Shown here: piece by piece, positions 29,059 through 40,024 of the stretch
Numbering within the stretch: the first letter of the stretch is position 1
Layout of the letters: each line of letters opens with the position of its first letter
Assembly (NCBI RefSeq): GCF_964030845.1
Contig: NZ_OZ034983.1
Location: 1,984,001 to 2,048,000, forward strand
Direction: 5' to 3'
Source of the DNA: Candidatus Fukatsuia endosymbiont of Tuberolachnus salignus
Lineage (GTDB): Bacteria > Pseudomonadota > Gammaproteobacteria > Enterobacterales > Enterobacteriaceae
DNA length: 64,000 bases
Program-made: the position numbers and the translations under genes
Notes under the pieces: generated by a model
What the model saw: only the letters and a program-made list of their open reading frames with translations
Told to the model about the DNA's origin: nothing
The model's database searches: none

Positions 29059-30872
29059 ATGATAACCAATAATACATTCTTAAATTTTCAAGGCACGCTT
29101 GTGGTAGTAGGGGGCGAAAGAATAGGGGCTATGCTCAGTGGAGATAGAAAAAAAGCGACACATATGAATTTTCTTTATCGGTTTTTTGATTTATTTAGAA
29201 GTGAAAGCAGAAAAAAAAGTTTGAACGATTGTATGATGAATTACATCAAAATTAGAAAAAAGACGATAGTCTCGAAAAATGTAGGATTTTTGCAGACATA
29301 GTAAAGATGGCTGGGAAGGGTGGAGAAGAGCAATGTACTGTTTCTCTAAATAATCATAGCCAAATGAGATTTGATATAGCTGGAGAATCTATTTTCAGTC
29401 AAGATATTGATGATATTTCCAAAAAATGGGTCAAAATGATTTTTCTTCAACCATCAACCTCATATCCTGACTCATATAAAATAAGGAATGATAAATTTGG
29501 ATTATTATATAAAAAATTATGTGCAATTCAACCAGATGATGGCAGAATGAAAATCTATCAAGATCAGAGTTTAAATAAATTAATGTTTTTCTCGGAAATG
29601 AGAGATTTAGCGGATGTTGATGAAAAAAATGAATTTTCCGTCTCTCTACAAGAAGGAAAGATTTTTTTTAATATCTATGGAATATCTATCTATAATCAAC
29701 CTGTTAATGAGTCATATAAAACAATTATACAAAATGGGTGTGAATTCTTTAGTTTGCCTGGAAAAAGTGCAAATGAATTAGAAAAGTTTATAGAAAAAAA
29801 TATCGTTTCTATAAGCAAAAAAATTGCAAACTATTTTTTAAAACATGAAAAAACCTTAAAGAAAAAAGATGAAAAAAAAGGTACAGATCATGAATTTTTG
29901 GAAATGAAATATAGTGGGACTAATCTGACACATAAAAAGAAAATATATTATTTTGATATGAAAAGGACATATTCTGAACGTGTTATTTGTACACCAGGTG
30001 AAGAGCTTAAAGATGAAGATCAGATAGAAGGTACGTCTAAACGTTTAGTTCAAAGAAATGGGCGAGTTGTAGTATTTATACCCAGTCGTAACCTTATTTC
30101 TAGGAACTGGACTGACTTTGATGAAGGTAATAACAAATATTATAGACTTCTACGAGAGACACCGACAGTAATAAGTGGTTTGGTTGTCGCTAAGAATAAA
30201 ATAGTGGCGCCTAATGCAGGTGAAGATTTATTTGATTTACTCGAAAAAGGAACCATACTGAAGGTTAGTGCATTTAAAGATGCAGCATTTGATTTAAAAA
30301 AATTACATAATAAAGATATATATTTAACAGATATTAAAATAGAAAACATGACCTTGAATAAAGGAAGCGTTAATTTTATTGATATAAATATAGTAAAAAA
30401 AGGGATGAAATATAGAGAAGTAATTTTTACTGGATGTAATACCACATATGGTTTGGTAAATAACTGGGATAGAAAAGATCCTGTAACAAAGGAAATGGTT
30501 TATGATTACTCTTATTTAAGAACAGCGGATAACTATGCGCTTTTACTGGCTATGATAGTAGCCACGACAGAAGATCCTTTACTTCAAAAAGCGGCAATGT
30601 CCCCTAAGGTAGATATTATGCATGAAATATATCCAGACGATTACCCCAAAGACATTTATAAACATCCCGGAGCGATAAATCCTGAAAGCCGCAGCTTATT
30701 TTTAGCGTGGATATGTAAAAATGTCAAACCTGAATTCCATGGGATTGTCAAGTCTTTATTAACAAATCCAGCTGAAGTTGCAAAAAATTCACCTAATTGT
30801 AAAGATCTAGCTGATATGCTTTATTTTGATGATGAACTGAAGAGTGAGGCAAAAAAGAATAGCTTTTTTTAA
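29059..30872 (+). pseudogene. Eukaryotic-like protein kinase gene, broken near its 5' end
   Basis: A first frame (29059-29301) starts MITNNTFLNFQGTLVVVGGE after a good AAGG site. At an A8 tract (29211-29218) a -1 shift would continue KKFERLYDELHQN, then a TAG (29253-29255), then KKDDSLEKCRIFADIVKMAG into the main 521-codon frame starting at 29307. The main part carries a kinase-like catalytic loop LHNKDIYLTDIKIENM (Asp near residue 342, Asn at +5) followed by NFIDIN in the DFG position, and an upstream LVVAKNK that may hold the ATP-binding Lys. This resembles effector kinases more than bacterial Hanks kinases. Either the downstream ATG is used or the gene is inactive. Confidence 0.6.
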
Positions 30873-31073
30873 AATGAATAACTTTACGATGAATTACAGA
30901 AAGGAATCTTCGTTCAGAGCAAGACGATAGGTCGAAATGAAGAGGCAACATATTGATAAATAGTGACTGAAAAGTTGTGCTTTGTCGTGTTTTGTTGCCT
31001 ATTATATAAGCAAAAAATATTTTATCTATTTGTTTTTTATTGGTTATTTTATCTTAGTGTAACTTTATTTCAC
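30873..31073. other. Intergenic region downstream of the kinase-like gene
   Basis: AT-rich, with no supported gene. Short frames with hydrophobic content (LFVFYWLFYLSVTLF at about 31025-31070) lack a ribosome binding site. Confidence 0.35.
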
Positions 31074-31246
31074 TTAGAGCCTGTTTCAAATCTTTTTTCT
31101 GTGCTCAGAAGAGGAAAAAATGGGCGAAAAAACGCAGTTTTTTCTTTGTATACAACGGAAAGGAGTAAATGGGCATTTGGGGCGCATTTTTGACGAATTA
31201 CTTGACCAAAACACGGCGGGCACAAGAGACTTCGAACAGGTTATTA
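31074..31246 (+). repeat. MITE-like repeat family 2, copy 1 (about 173 bp)
   Basis: Begins TTAGAGCCTGTTTCAAATC and ends GACTTCGAACAGGTTATTAG, imperfect inverted repeats of each other. The interior matches 56663-56828 on the opposite strand (ATGGGCGAAAAA-CGCAGTTT and TTCTTTGTATACAA). Both copies preserve a small frame starting MGEK-QF-LCIQ. Confidence 0.65.
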
Positions 31247-31294
31247 GCGTAAAAAAACATCAGAAAAATTATAATAAGATAGGAGGAACTCGAA

Positions 31295-31693
31295 TTGCAG
31301 CACTTACAGATTGCCATAGGTATTGTCCGCAGCACACAACAAGAAATATTTATTACTCAACGCGTCAATCATTCACATATGGCCGGATCTTGGGAATTTC
31401 CTGGGGGTAAAATTGAGCAAAATGAAACGCCGCTTGCTGCTTTAAAACGCGAGTTACTGGAGGAAATCGGTATTACTGTACAACAAGCCTCACTGTTTAA
31501 AACACTACAGCATCACTATACTGATCGTGCCTTGACCTTACATTTTTATTTGGTAAAACGGTGGCAAAACGAGCCCTTTGGTCGCGAAGGACAACCGACG
31601 CGCTGGGTGCATCAGAGCGAATTACGGAGTACTGAGTTTCCGCCAGCTAACGGCGAAATTATTGAAATGTTAACTCAACCCTTTTGCGACTGA
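31295..31693 (+). CDS. mutT: 8-oxo-dGTP diphosphatase MutT
   Basis: Nudix hydrolase that removes 8-oxo-dGTP from the nucleotide pool and so prevents A:T to C:G mutations. The complete Nudix box [24 protein letters not shown] spans about residues 36-59, and LQIAIGIVR at the start matches E. coli MutT. The start is a TTG: AGGAGG lies 8 nt upstream (31281-31286) and MQHLQIAIG aligns with MKKLQIAVG. 132 residues, typical length. It is a housekeeping gene stranded between a MITE-like repeat and toxin B. Confidence 0.95.
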   Translation: MQHLQIAIGIVRSTQQEIFITQRVNHSHMAGSWEFPGGKIEQNETPLAALKRELLEEIGITVQQASLFKTLQHHYTDRALTLHFYLVKRWQNEPFGREGQPTRWVHQSELRSTEFPPANGEIIEMLTQPFCD

Positions 31694-31931
31694 AAGCAAC
31701 CTGAAACCTGCCGCGGGGCCTGGCTCCCACATGAGGCCTCTTTTGAAACCTACAGAGAATTTTGCGGATCCATAAAATCCCTGAACGCAGTGGAGATAGT
31801 TTCAGCCCATTCAACAAAAACTCCTGATTTTTCTAAAACTCTTGATAAACTTCAATAGACTCTTTGCAAAACCGTTGTTCGTTACGTGAAGAGTAGGTTT
31901 TACAAGAATTCTAATACAAAAAGGATTTAAA
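31694..31931 (+). other. Leader region of toxin B
   Basis: No gene. It contains CTTTGCAAAACCGTTGTTCG near 31862, resembling a segment upstream of iscR near 1650, and AAAAGGA before the GTG start of toxin B. Confidence 0.4.
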
Positions 31932-34900
31932 GTGTTGGATATCAGTGAAGTGACCCTGCAAGGTACCGAGCAGAATATTCGTGACGCTCCATCAAATGAA
32001 ACTCATTCCGATCAGGCCAAACGGGATAACGTCGATGAGTGGAAAAAACCAACGGTTAACACGCTCAATCGTGGCTTCCACTCTCGGTTTGACAGCCAAA
32101 TTATTCTTCAGCTTGAAGATGACCCCGTGGTCATGGAAGCTGCTGCGAGATTAGTCAGCAAACATCCTGATCGTTCAGTGCTATTTCAGCTTGATGTACA
32201 AGGCAACTACCATCTCGTTTATGGTAATCCGCGTATGCTAGCGGGTAATCTACGCTGGCAGGTGGTGGGACATGGCCACAGTGTTGAAGGCGAACTTAAT
32301 CACCAAACACTCGCAGGGTACAACCCTGCTGAGTTGGCAGAAAGTATCAGGCAGTTTAGTAGCAAACTGAAAACTGTCTATGGTATCGACAGTGATCCCA
32401 ATTATATCAGCCTGGTGGGATGTTCACTCACCGACTATCACCTACAAACCGGCGGCTACGCTCGGCAATTTGCGCTATCACTGGATGCGATAGGGCTCCG
32501 TGCTGATGTCGCCGCACGACGCACGGATGTCTCCATCAATAGACTCGGCCAGAAGGCCACGTTGGGCGATGACGGCGTCATGTACCATAAAATGAGTGAT
32601 GACAAACTGGTATTAACCTGGAACAAACAAGATGTATTGGTCCCTGCCTCCGATCTGGCAGAACGTCTGGTGCGCGCTATCGTGCTGGTTGACAAACTCG
32701 CTTCGGGGAAGCTGAAATTCTCAGCACTGGATGAGCAGCAATACTTTGATTTGGCGGATTCTTTCCACCGGGAAGAGGGCATTTTAGACATAGAACAATT
32801 AATACTGACCACCTTTGATGATAAACATTACCAGGCATGGCGTTATGACCTCCATCAACTGCTACAACTGCAGGATTCCTACATTCAGTTGCAGGGATTC
32901 AGTGGGCAAAAAGCTCTCCATCAGAGTAAAGGCTGGAACACCAGCCAGGCAAGCAGTATCGCCGCATGGCAGCGTGTAAGTATGGAGAATCATACACCCG
33001 GCATAGCAATTCAGACCCGGGTTACTCCACAAGGACTGTTTATCGGCGATAATAGCCTTCATGCTCTTTCAGCGGCAACCGAGATAGGACTAGGTTGGCT
33101 GAATGCACGCACATTGGGAGACCCTCAAACACAAGATTTTCTCAATGCTCTGATGACACACGCCATGATTAACGAACAAAGGGCAGAGGGTGCTCTATCC
33201 GACATCGATGCTTCACAGCTTAATAATTTCCGGCAAAAATTCGCTAATTTAAGATCAATCGACCTCAGCAATCAGGACATTTTTACTCCCATAGAGGGGA
33301 TTAGCTCCGACAGCGAGGGAGAGTATCTATTAAAGGGTGCGCATAATGTGCTGATGCTGTCTAGCCGTTACCAAGGACAACAGCACATCTACTCTTTGTA
33401 TGATCCCTATGTTGGAGAAGTCAACATTAGCAGCACCAATGCTGAAAATAACGGGAAAGTCATAAATACGCTACTGCAAACCTATCTAGCGGGCCTGCAT
33501 CACCCCCTTGATAACCAGAGAACTCGCGGACAACATTACGGCATGATACAGCAGGGAGAGCTTTTCATGTTTGAAGCCACCTACAAAATAAATATGAATA
33601 AGGCCAGACAGCACTATCCGGCATTGACGATATTCCAGACATTTCTGAGCGATTTCCACAGCGAACAACAGCAGCTAGCAGGGGCATCAAATATCACCTT
33701 AAACGGAGTCACCTTGCCGGCTCGTGTACTGAGCAAAATGGGTGCCACCCTGGCGGGTAAAGCATTTTCTCCCATGTACGGTAGCACTGAAATCACGCTC
33801 ACCTCACCGTTGCAGTTTGATTCCGAGCGACTCTGTCATTACCTGAGCCAAACAGATAAAATCGCCGTCGCACAGGCTGTACTGTTTTTGAAACAGCAGC
33901 TTACTCTCCTAGAAAACGTTAATTACCTGTTGACACCCCAAAGCGATCCCGCAGCAGGGACAGTAGCAACTCGTCTGCTCAATGAAATTAATCAGCAAGT
34001 AGAAGGAGCTCAGATTAAGCCGGCGCTGTGGTCAGAACTGCAAAAAATACCCCGTCGCTGGCGGCGAGTGACACAATTCAACAATCGTGTTGGTACTGGG
34101 CTGCAGGGATACGGCTATCTACGCGGGTTTTATGATCTGAAAAAATATCGTGAAATGCTTAAAGGTGATGTGTTGACCCAACAACAAAAGGATGATTTGG
34201 CGTTTGAAGAAAAGCTAGCCATAGCGTCTTTTTCCTCCAATTTCGCCATTGATATAGCTCAATACGGCCTGGGTAGACTGGGATATTCTCTCGCTAATAC
34301 AGCGATCTCTGGCTCACGTCTCGGTCAAATAGGCACCAGTGCCGGTTTTAAGATGGTAAGATTTGGTGGACCATTGTTAGGGGGGATGTCCAGCGGTTTT
34401 GATCTCTACCAGGCTACTCGGTCGTTTAAGGCGTTAGACACCACCTCAGATCTTAAAATTCAACAAGATCTGATGGTGAATGGTTCGCTCTCACTGATGG
34501 GCGCAGCCGTTGGCATTGGTACCGCTATTTCCTTTGCCTTAGGTGGCACCGCGGCCACAGTGGCAGGCCCCGTTGGTTTAATCGTCGGTGCGGGGATCAT
34601 ATTAGGAGGTGAAATCTATTCTTCTGTTCGCCAGATAGAAAATATTGGGCAATATGTGCATTTAACACCCATGGAAACACTACATAATGGCTGGCGGGTA
34701 TTCACTGGGCAGGGAGCAGATCCCGAGATAGAAAATCGGGTCGCATATATAAAAACAAGAGAAACGGTTCGCCAGCAATATAGTCGCCTACTAGTAGAAC
34801 AATCCCAGAAAATCCTGCAGTCTAACGGACAAATTAATATCCTTTATACCAGTCTCGGTGAGGTTGAAGTGGAAGGGCATCCCTATAAAAAAATAGTGGC

Positions 34901-37900
34901 TAAAGATCTGGCTGGCAGAGAGCACGTGATACGGGATCACATTCTGCCCAGTGAAGATATTCAGGCGATGATATCTCGGGCGTTGACCGAGTACTTAGGA
35001 CAATATTCTCTGGGGCAGCATCCGCTCATACTTGATAAACCCCGTGTGGTTCCCAGTGAGTACCACTACTATACCCCGAAACGACTTCTACATACTGACG
35101 ATACCATCAATAATAGCGAACTTAGCATTAATGTCGTTATGACAACATTTAGTGCTCAATCTCAACGGGTAGGTCAGTTCATCGATCAAGATGGTGCATC
35201 ACTTAATAAACATATGGAGGCAAATTATCACAGCGTGATGGGCGATTTTAACGGTGACGGTCGACGCGATATCGGCTATTTCACTGCGCAGCGCCTTTAT
35301 CTGTTACTGAGCAATACCAACGGCAGTTATACGGAGGCACCGCCCATTGATTACAACTCGGGAGAGGTGCCTACAACAGCCCGCTATCTGATAGGCGATA
35401 TTAACAATGATGATCGGGATGACATCATACTCATTATGGATGATGAAGAGCGTATCGATATTTTGTTCATACAGGAGGGTGGTGGTTTTGTCAGGCAGCA
35501 CATTGCAATACAAGATGAAGGTGGAATACGGGTGTCAGCTCCATTACAAGCAACACCTGTGTTAGCGGATATTAATGGTGATGGCTATGCCGATTGGGTA
35601 TCATTTACTCGTTCTGATGTTAACATTAATTATGGTGGATCGGAGGGAACTTTTAGTACGGGGATCTCTGCATCATTAGCGGCGTTACACAAAGGCGATG
35701 CGTCACAATATATCCATCATATGACAGGGGATATCGATGGTGATGGCTGTGATGACATCGTTTCACTGACTAAAAACGGGCGTTTACATATCCTATTAGG
35801 AGTCAACAAAAACCAGCGCCGGGTGCCGTTTAAAAAGGGATCGGAGCAATCCTATGCCGCAGTGACTGCACTACTGGCTGACTTTAATCCCGAGCAAATA
35901 CAGCTTGCAGATATAGATGGTGACGGTCGTGCTGATTTGGTCGTGATCCAGAATGACGGACGCTATACCCTCTGCCACGGAAGACAAAATGGCCGCTTTG
36001 GCCCCGTGACCGATGATACACAGCGTGAAGAAAGGGGTCAGCGGGTGGCTTATCGCCCCAATCGACTGGCCGTACGGGGTGAGCAACAAATCTTAGGAAT
36101 CACCCTGGATAGGGACGACAAGCCAGCCTTATTTTCACTCAATCAGGCCGGCATTGTGTTCACCCATACGTTGAGCGCTATTCCGATACAAGAGACCATC
36201 ACAGATGTGAGACTGGGTGGCGGCAATGATGTCGTAAAGGGCAATCAGGATCAAAAATATAGCTTTGAAGTGGAAGAAGGAACCAAAAACTTTAGCGGTG
36301 GCCGCTATGCCGATCGCTTTTTGTTGATGGGTAAACCTGCACCCCATCAACCCAGTGTGCTTGACGGCGGAGAAGATCCGACGTCCACTGACCAGCATGA
36401 TACCGTGATTGCTGTCGCCAGACCGGCGGAAAATGATGGGTATATCATCAACCTCAATACTGGCACAGTCAGTTATACATCCAACCATAAAAAAATCATT
36501 GCCAATTTACTACATATTGAACATGCACAGGGGCATAGTGAAACCAATGATATATTGCGGGGCAATGAGGATGATAATCTTCTGAACGATGTAGGTGGAA
36601 AAGATTCACTATTCGGCGAGGGCGGTAATGACATTCTAATGCTGCAGGCGGGCATTGCCCTTGGAGGAACAGGGACAGACAGCTACCGTATTTTGCAAAA
36701 TAACCGCCCTGAAAATGCGATGGTAACGGTATTCGAGGCCCCCGATACGCAGGAGATCAGCAATGTCCTGCTAGATTACACAGCAGAACAAATCGTCTCT
36801 GTTTCTCATAAAGAGGGTTTTGTCCTGCTCACATTGCGCAATGATAACAGTACCCTCACCACGCTAGGATTGTATGGTATGTACAGTGATCCCAAGGAGG
36901 ATCCTCTAACTCACCAACCTGGTGCCTATCATACTCTAGCTGATAAACCGTTTTCTTCTAACGCTTTCACTGACAAATCTGCTCGTAAAAAAAGATCACG
37001 GCAACATAATTTTCTTTTGTATACCCGTGATGGCTTCATGATAAGCGGGTAGCCACAACAACTCATGCCTCCCTCCGACGACAGTGAACCGTTACTACCC
37101 CGTCTAGCCGCACGGTATAAACCTGAATGGGATCGAAATTGGCAGAAATTAACCCAAAGATCAAAACCAGCAGACATACAAGTTCATTTGTCTACCCAAA
37201 ATGAACAAGGAAAAATCACCATTAATATTGCCGGACGTGAGGTAAGAGCCAATCTGTTGCCAAGCTTTATGCAACTGATTATCGCCGAAACCCCGTTTAA
37301 CGATAGACTCGAAGGAGATGATACCAATAATCGGTTACAGAGTGCGCAAGGCAACGATATTCTGATAGGGAAAGGAGGTTCAGATCACTATGTTATTGAG
37401 CATAAAAAGCCGGGTCGTCAAATTACTATCAATAATTATGATGATACAATCGGGGATCTGTTACCTCAGGACACGTTGGCATTACCACTATCGATTAAAG
37501 ATATCCATCTGCAACAGGAAGCTAACGACATTATTCTTAGCTATCGTGACATGCCAACATTATATCCTACGGTGCGTATTACTAATTTTATGCAGGACGT
37601 GCGTTACCGTCATATCAGTGTACAAGACGAAAACGATACCCTTCTACCGTTAGTCCGCAACAACGCAGGGAATCTATCGTTAGGGCGATTGGAGATCACT
37701 GCAGGTGATGACGTTGCCATTGTGTACCATGAAAGTGCGCTGCTCAACGCACTGGTTAATGATCAGTTAAATTTATTGGCTGGCGATGACATCTTCATCG
37801 ACCTTACCAATAACAGCAACTACACCCTGATCGGAGGTAAAGGTAACGATACGCTGTTAGGGGGTGGCGGAGACAATACCTATTTGATAGCACAGGATGA

Positions 37901-38252
37901 CGGTCACGATATTATTGAAGAAAGAGGGGGACACAATAGCCTCAAATTTACCTCGGCGAATATCAACAAAAAAACACTGTGGTTAAAACAACAGAATAAT
38001 GATTTGATAATACTGATTAACGGGGCAAATAACAGTGTGACGATCAAAAATTATTATGATCAATCTGAGTCGAAAATAGACAAAATAGAAGCCGGAGGAT
38101 TTCAGTTAGCAGGCAGCAACATTGATCAAATGGTTTTAGCGATGTCTATTTTTTCTTCTGCAAATAGCCATTATCTACAGAGTCTTTTCTCGTGGCACAA
38201 TGAAGAACTGCAAAACAAATTTAACACACTGTGGAGAGAAGCGGTACATTGA
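31932..38252 (+). pseudogene. MARTX-derived toxin B with FG-GAP repeats, interrupted by one UAG
   Basis: One reading frame of about 2106 codons interrupted only by TAG at 37050-37052, giving parts of 1706 and about 400 residues. GTG start with AAAAGGA upstream. Residues about 50-225 are a C80 cysteine protease (FDSQIILQLEDDPVVMEAA; His114 in RWQVVGHG; Cys164 in ISLVGCSL). A TcdA/TcdB-like pore-forming region follows, with a hydrophobic hairpin at about 850-900. At about 1100-1350 there are five FG-GAP/VCBS-type Ca2+-binding repeats (GDFNGDGRRD, GDINNDDRDD, ADINGDGYAD, GDIDGDGCDD, ADIDGDGRAD) absent from toxin A. RTX repeats and a C-terminal domain like that of toxin A end the protein. It may be expressed as a truncated form or by readthrough. 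Confidence 0.85.
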
Positions 38253-38279
38253 AACTTCTTGTAAACTCGAGTTCAAACG

Positions 38280-38302
38280 TGTTAGGGCTTGTTCTAAATC
38301 TT
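38280..38302 (+). repeat. Possible single end of MITE family 2
   Basis: TTAGGGCTTGTTCTAAATC resembles the terminal repeat TTAGAGCCTGTTTCAAATC. No partner end was found nearby, so this may be a remnant or chance. Confidence 0.3.
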
Positions 38303-38310
38303 CTCTTGCC

Positions 38311-38604
38311 TTATAGCCCTCTCTGTAAGAAGGCGTTTTCCTTCCATGCTGCAAGGCGAGCATGGTGATTAACAGCCAGTAACCGCTCTTTGACAGCGTG
38401 ATCATTGTCACTCACTAAATGATATGAAACCTGTGGTTTGAGTTTACTACGCCCAAGCTGTGCCAGCACTTGATCAGCACGGAAAACCTCCCAACCACGC
38501 TCATCCCATCCTATCTTGCCAATGCCCATCATCTCATTTCTAAAGGGATGATTAAAAAGTTTCTGTAACGCCAATGCCGCTAGCCTTGATGTTTCTAGTG
38601 GTTT
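38311..38604 (-). pseudogene. Unrecognised gene, 5' end removed by IS630-a copy 3
   Basis: On the minus strand about 97 codons read KPLETSRLAALALQKLFNHP, GWDERGWEVFRADQVLAQLG and NHHARLAAWKENAFLQRGL-stop. The composition looks like a real soluble protein. The upstream part is replaced by the IS630 element at 38605. Family not recognised. Confidence 0.45.
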
Positions 38605-39702
38605 TATACCCGTGATCAATGAAGATGCTTGATTTTGAAGTCGATAAGGATCATGCTCATAGCCATGAAAATAGAGCTGACTGCTGACCAGAAAATTACC
38701 CTCGAAGCCCAACATCGTCAAAGCCATGACCGCCGTGTCTGTGACAGGATCCGGTGTGTTTTGTTGTCCGCAGACGGCTGGACTCCCCCTATGATTGCTC
38801 ACTCACAGCTCATTAATGAAACCACGGTGCGGCGCCACCTTACAGACTATCATAAACTCAACAAGCTCAAGCCTGAAAATGGCGGCTCCGATGGCTATCT
38901 CAATGCGGAACAGACCACGTCGCTGGTTGAACATCTCACCCAGCCGCTCTACCACCACAATCACCAAATTGTGGCCTATATCGCTGGACGCTGGAACATC
39001 ACCTTTACCGTATCAGGTCTGTATAAAGGGTTGAAGCAGCATGGCTTTAGCTATAAAAAGCCGAAAGGTGTTCCGCATAAATTTGCCGTTGAGAAACAGC
39101 AGCAATTTATAAAGACCTACAGCGAATTGAAAGACGCCGCGGGTAATGACCCCATACTGTTTATTGATGCCGTTCATCCGACACAAGCCACCAAAATAAG
39201 CTACGGCTGGATACGAAAAGGCCAGGATAAAACGATAGAGACCACCGGGAGCAGAACGCGGTTGAATATCATGGGAGCCTTGAACATCCAGAATGTGGCT
39301 AACCCCATAATCCGTGATGATGAGACGATTAACAGCGAAAATGTGGTTCACTTCCTGTCTGCCATTCGCGCGCATTATCCCATCACGACAACGGCACATG
39401 TGATCCTCGAGGGTGCAGGCTATCACCGTTCACAGCTTGTGCAAGACGCCGCGCTTACGTTGAATATCCAGCTTCATTACCTTCCGCCGTATAGCCCGAA
39501 TCTAAACCCGATAGAGCGATTGTGGAAGGTGATGAATGAGCAAACACGAAACAATAGATATTACCCATCTAAACAGAGTTTTAAGAACGATATCTTAAAC
39601 TTCTTTGAGGTGAAGCTACCACAAATGGCAAGTTCTCTGGTATCTCGCTTAAACGATAATTGCCAGGCGCTAAATCCTGCATCTTGATTTCACTTGGGTA
39701 TA
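38605..39702 (+). mobile_element. IS630-family element, type a, copy 3
   Basis: TATACCCGTG at 38605 and GGGTATA ending at 39702, inserted between two gene fragments that are both truncated at its edges. Confidence 0.9.
38668..39687 (+). CDS. IS630-family transposase (type a, copy 3)
   Basis: Intact frame with the same domains as copy 1: N-terminal DNA-binding region, FIDAVHPTQ, VILEGAGYH (Glu where Asp is expected) and NPIERLWKVMNE. It differs from other copies by a few codons (for example CQAL for FQAL at the end). MKIELTADQ is used as the start. Confidence 0.85.
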   Translation, partial: KIELTADQKITLEAQHRQSHDRRVCDRIRCVLLSADGWTPPMIAHSQLINETTVRRHLTDYHKLNKLKPENGGSDGYLNAEQTTSLVEHLTQPLYHHNHQIVAYIAGRWNITFTVSGLYKGLKQHGFSYKKPKGVPHKFAVEKQQQFIKTYSELKDAAGNDPILFIDAVHPTQATKISYGWIRKGQDKTIETTGSRTRLNIMGALNIQNVANPIIRDDETINSENVVHFLSAIRAHYPITTTAHVILEGAGYHRSQLVQDAALTLNIQLHYLPPYSPNLNPIERLWKVMNEQTRNNRYYPSKQSFKNDILNFFEVKLPQMASSLVSRLNDNCQALNPAS

Positions 39703-39830
39703 ACCCAGTGTCGTAACGCACTTTTGCTAACACCCATGGCCGTACTCGCTTGGGAAATAGTGTAATTTTGCTCAATCACTAAGTTAGCCACTTCATGTTT
39801 AAATTCTGGCGTAAATTTCTGGGGAGACAT
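39703..39830 (-). pseudogene. IS3-family OrfA N-terminal fragment
   Basis: Minus-strand frame starting at 39830 encodes MSPQKFTPEFKHEVANLVIE and VSKSALRHWV, typical of the helix-turn-helix start of IS3-family OrfA proteins. It is cut at 39703 by IS630-a copy 3, so no functional IS3 remains here. Confidence 0.75.
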
Positions 39831-39872
39831 CTTCTTTATACCTTAATCTATTCACTAGACCTCTTCGGAAAC

Positions 39873-39976
39873 TATAGCAGGCGCCATGTAACGTGATCAC
39901 TTTTGTTAATAAATATTAATTAATATCAATATGTTATTTCTAATTTTCATAATCAACTGATACGGCGCCTGCTATA
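39873..39976 (+). repeat. 104-bp MITE-like inverted repeat (copy 3)
   Basis: Same TATAGCAGGCGCC/GGCGCCTGCTATA ends and AT-rich interior as at 6116 and 23310. Confidence 0.85.
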
Positions 39977-40024
39977 GCATTCATGTAGGAATGTTGTTAA
40001 AAATCTCCTGAACAAGGAGCCCCC

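Noticed and set aside
30963..31193. Hydrophobic 76-codon frame before mutT
   Set aside because: It runs through AT-rich DNA into the MITE-like repeat, with no ribosome binding site.
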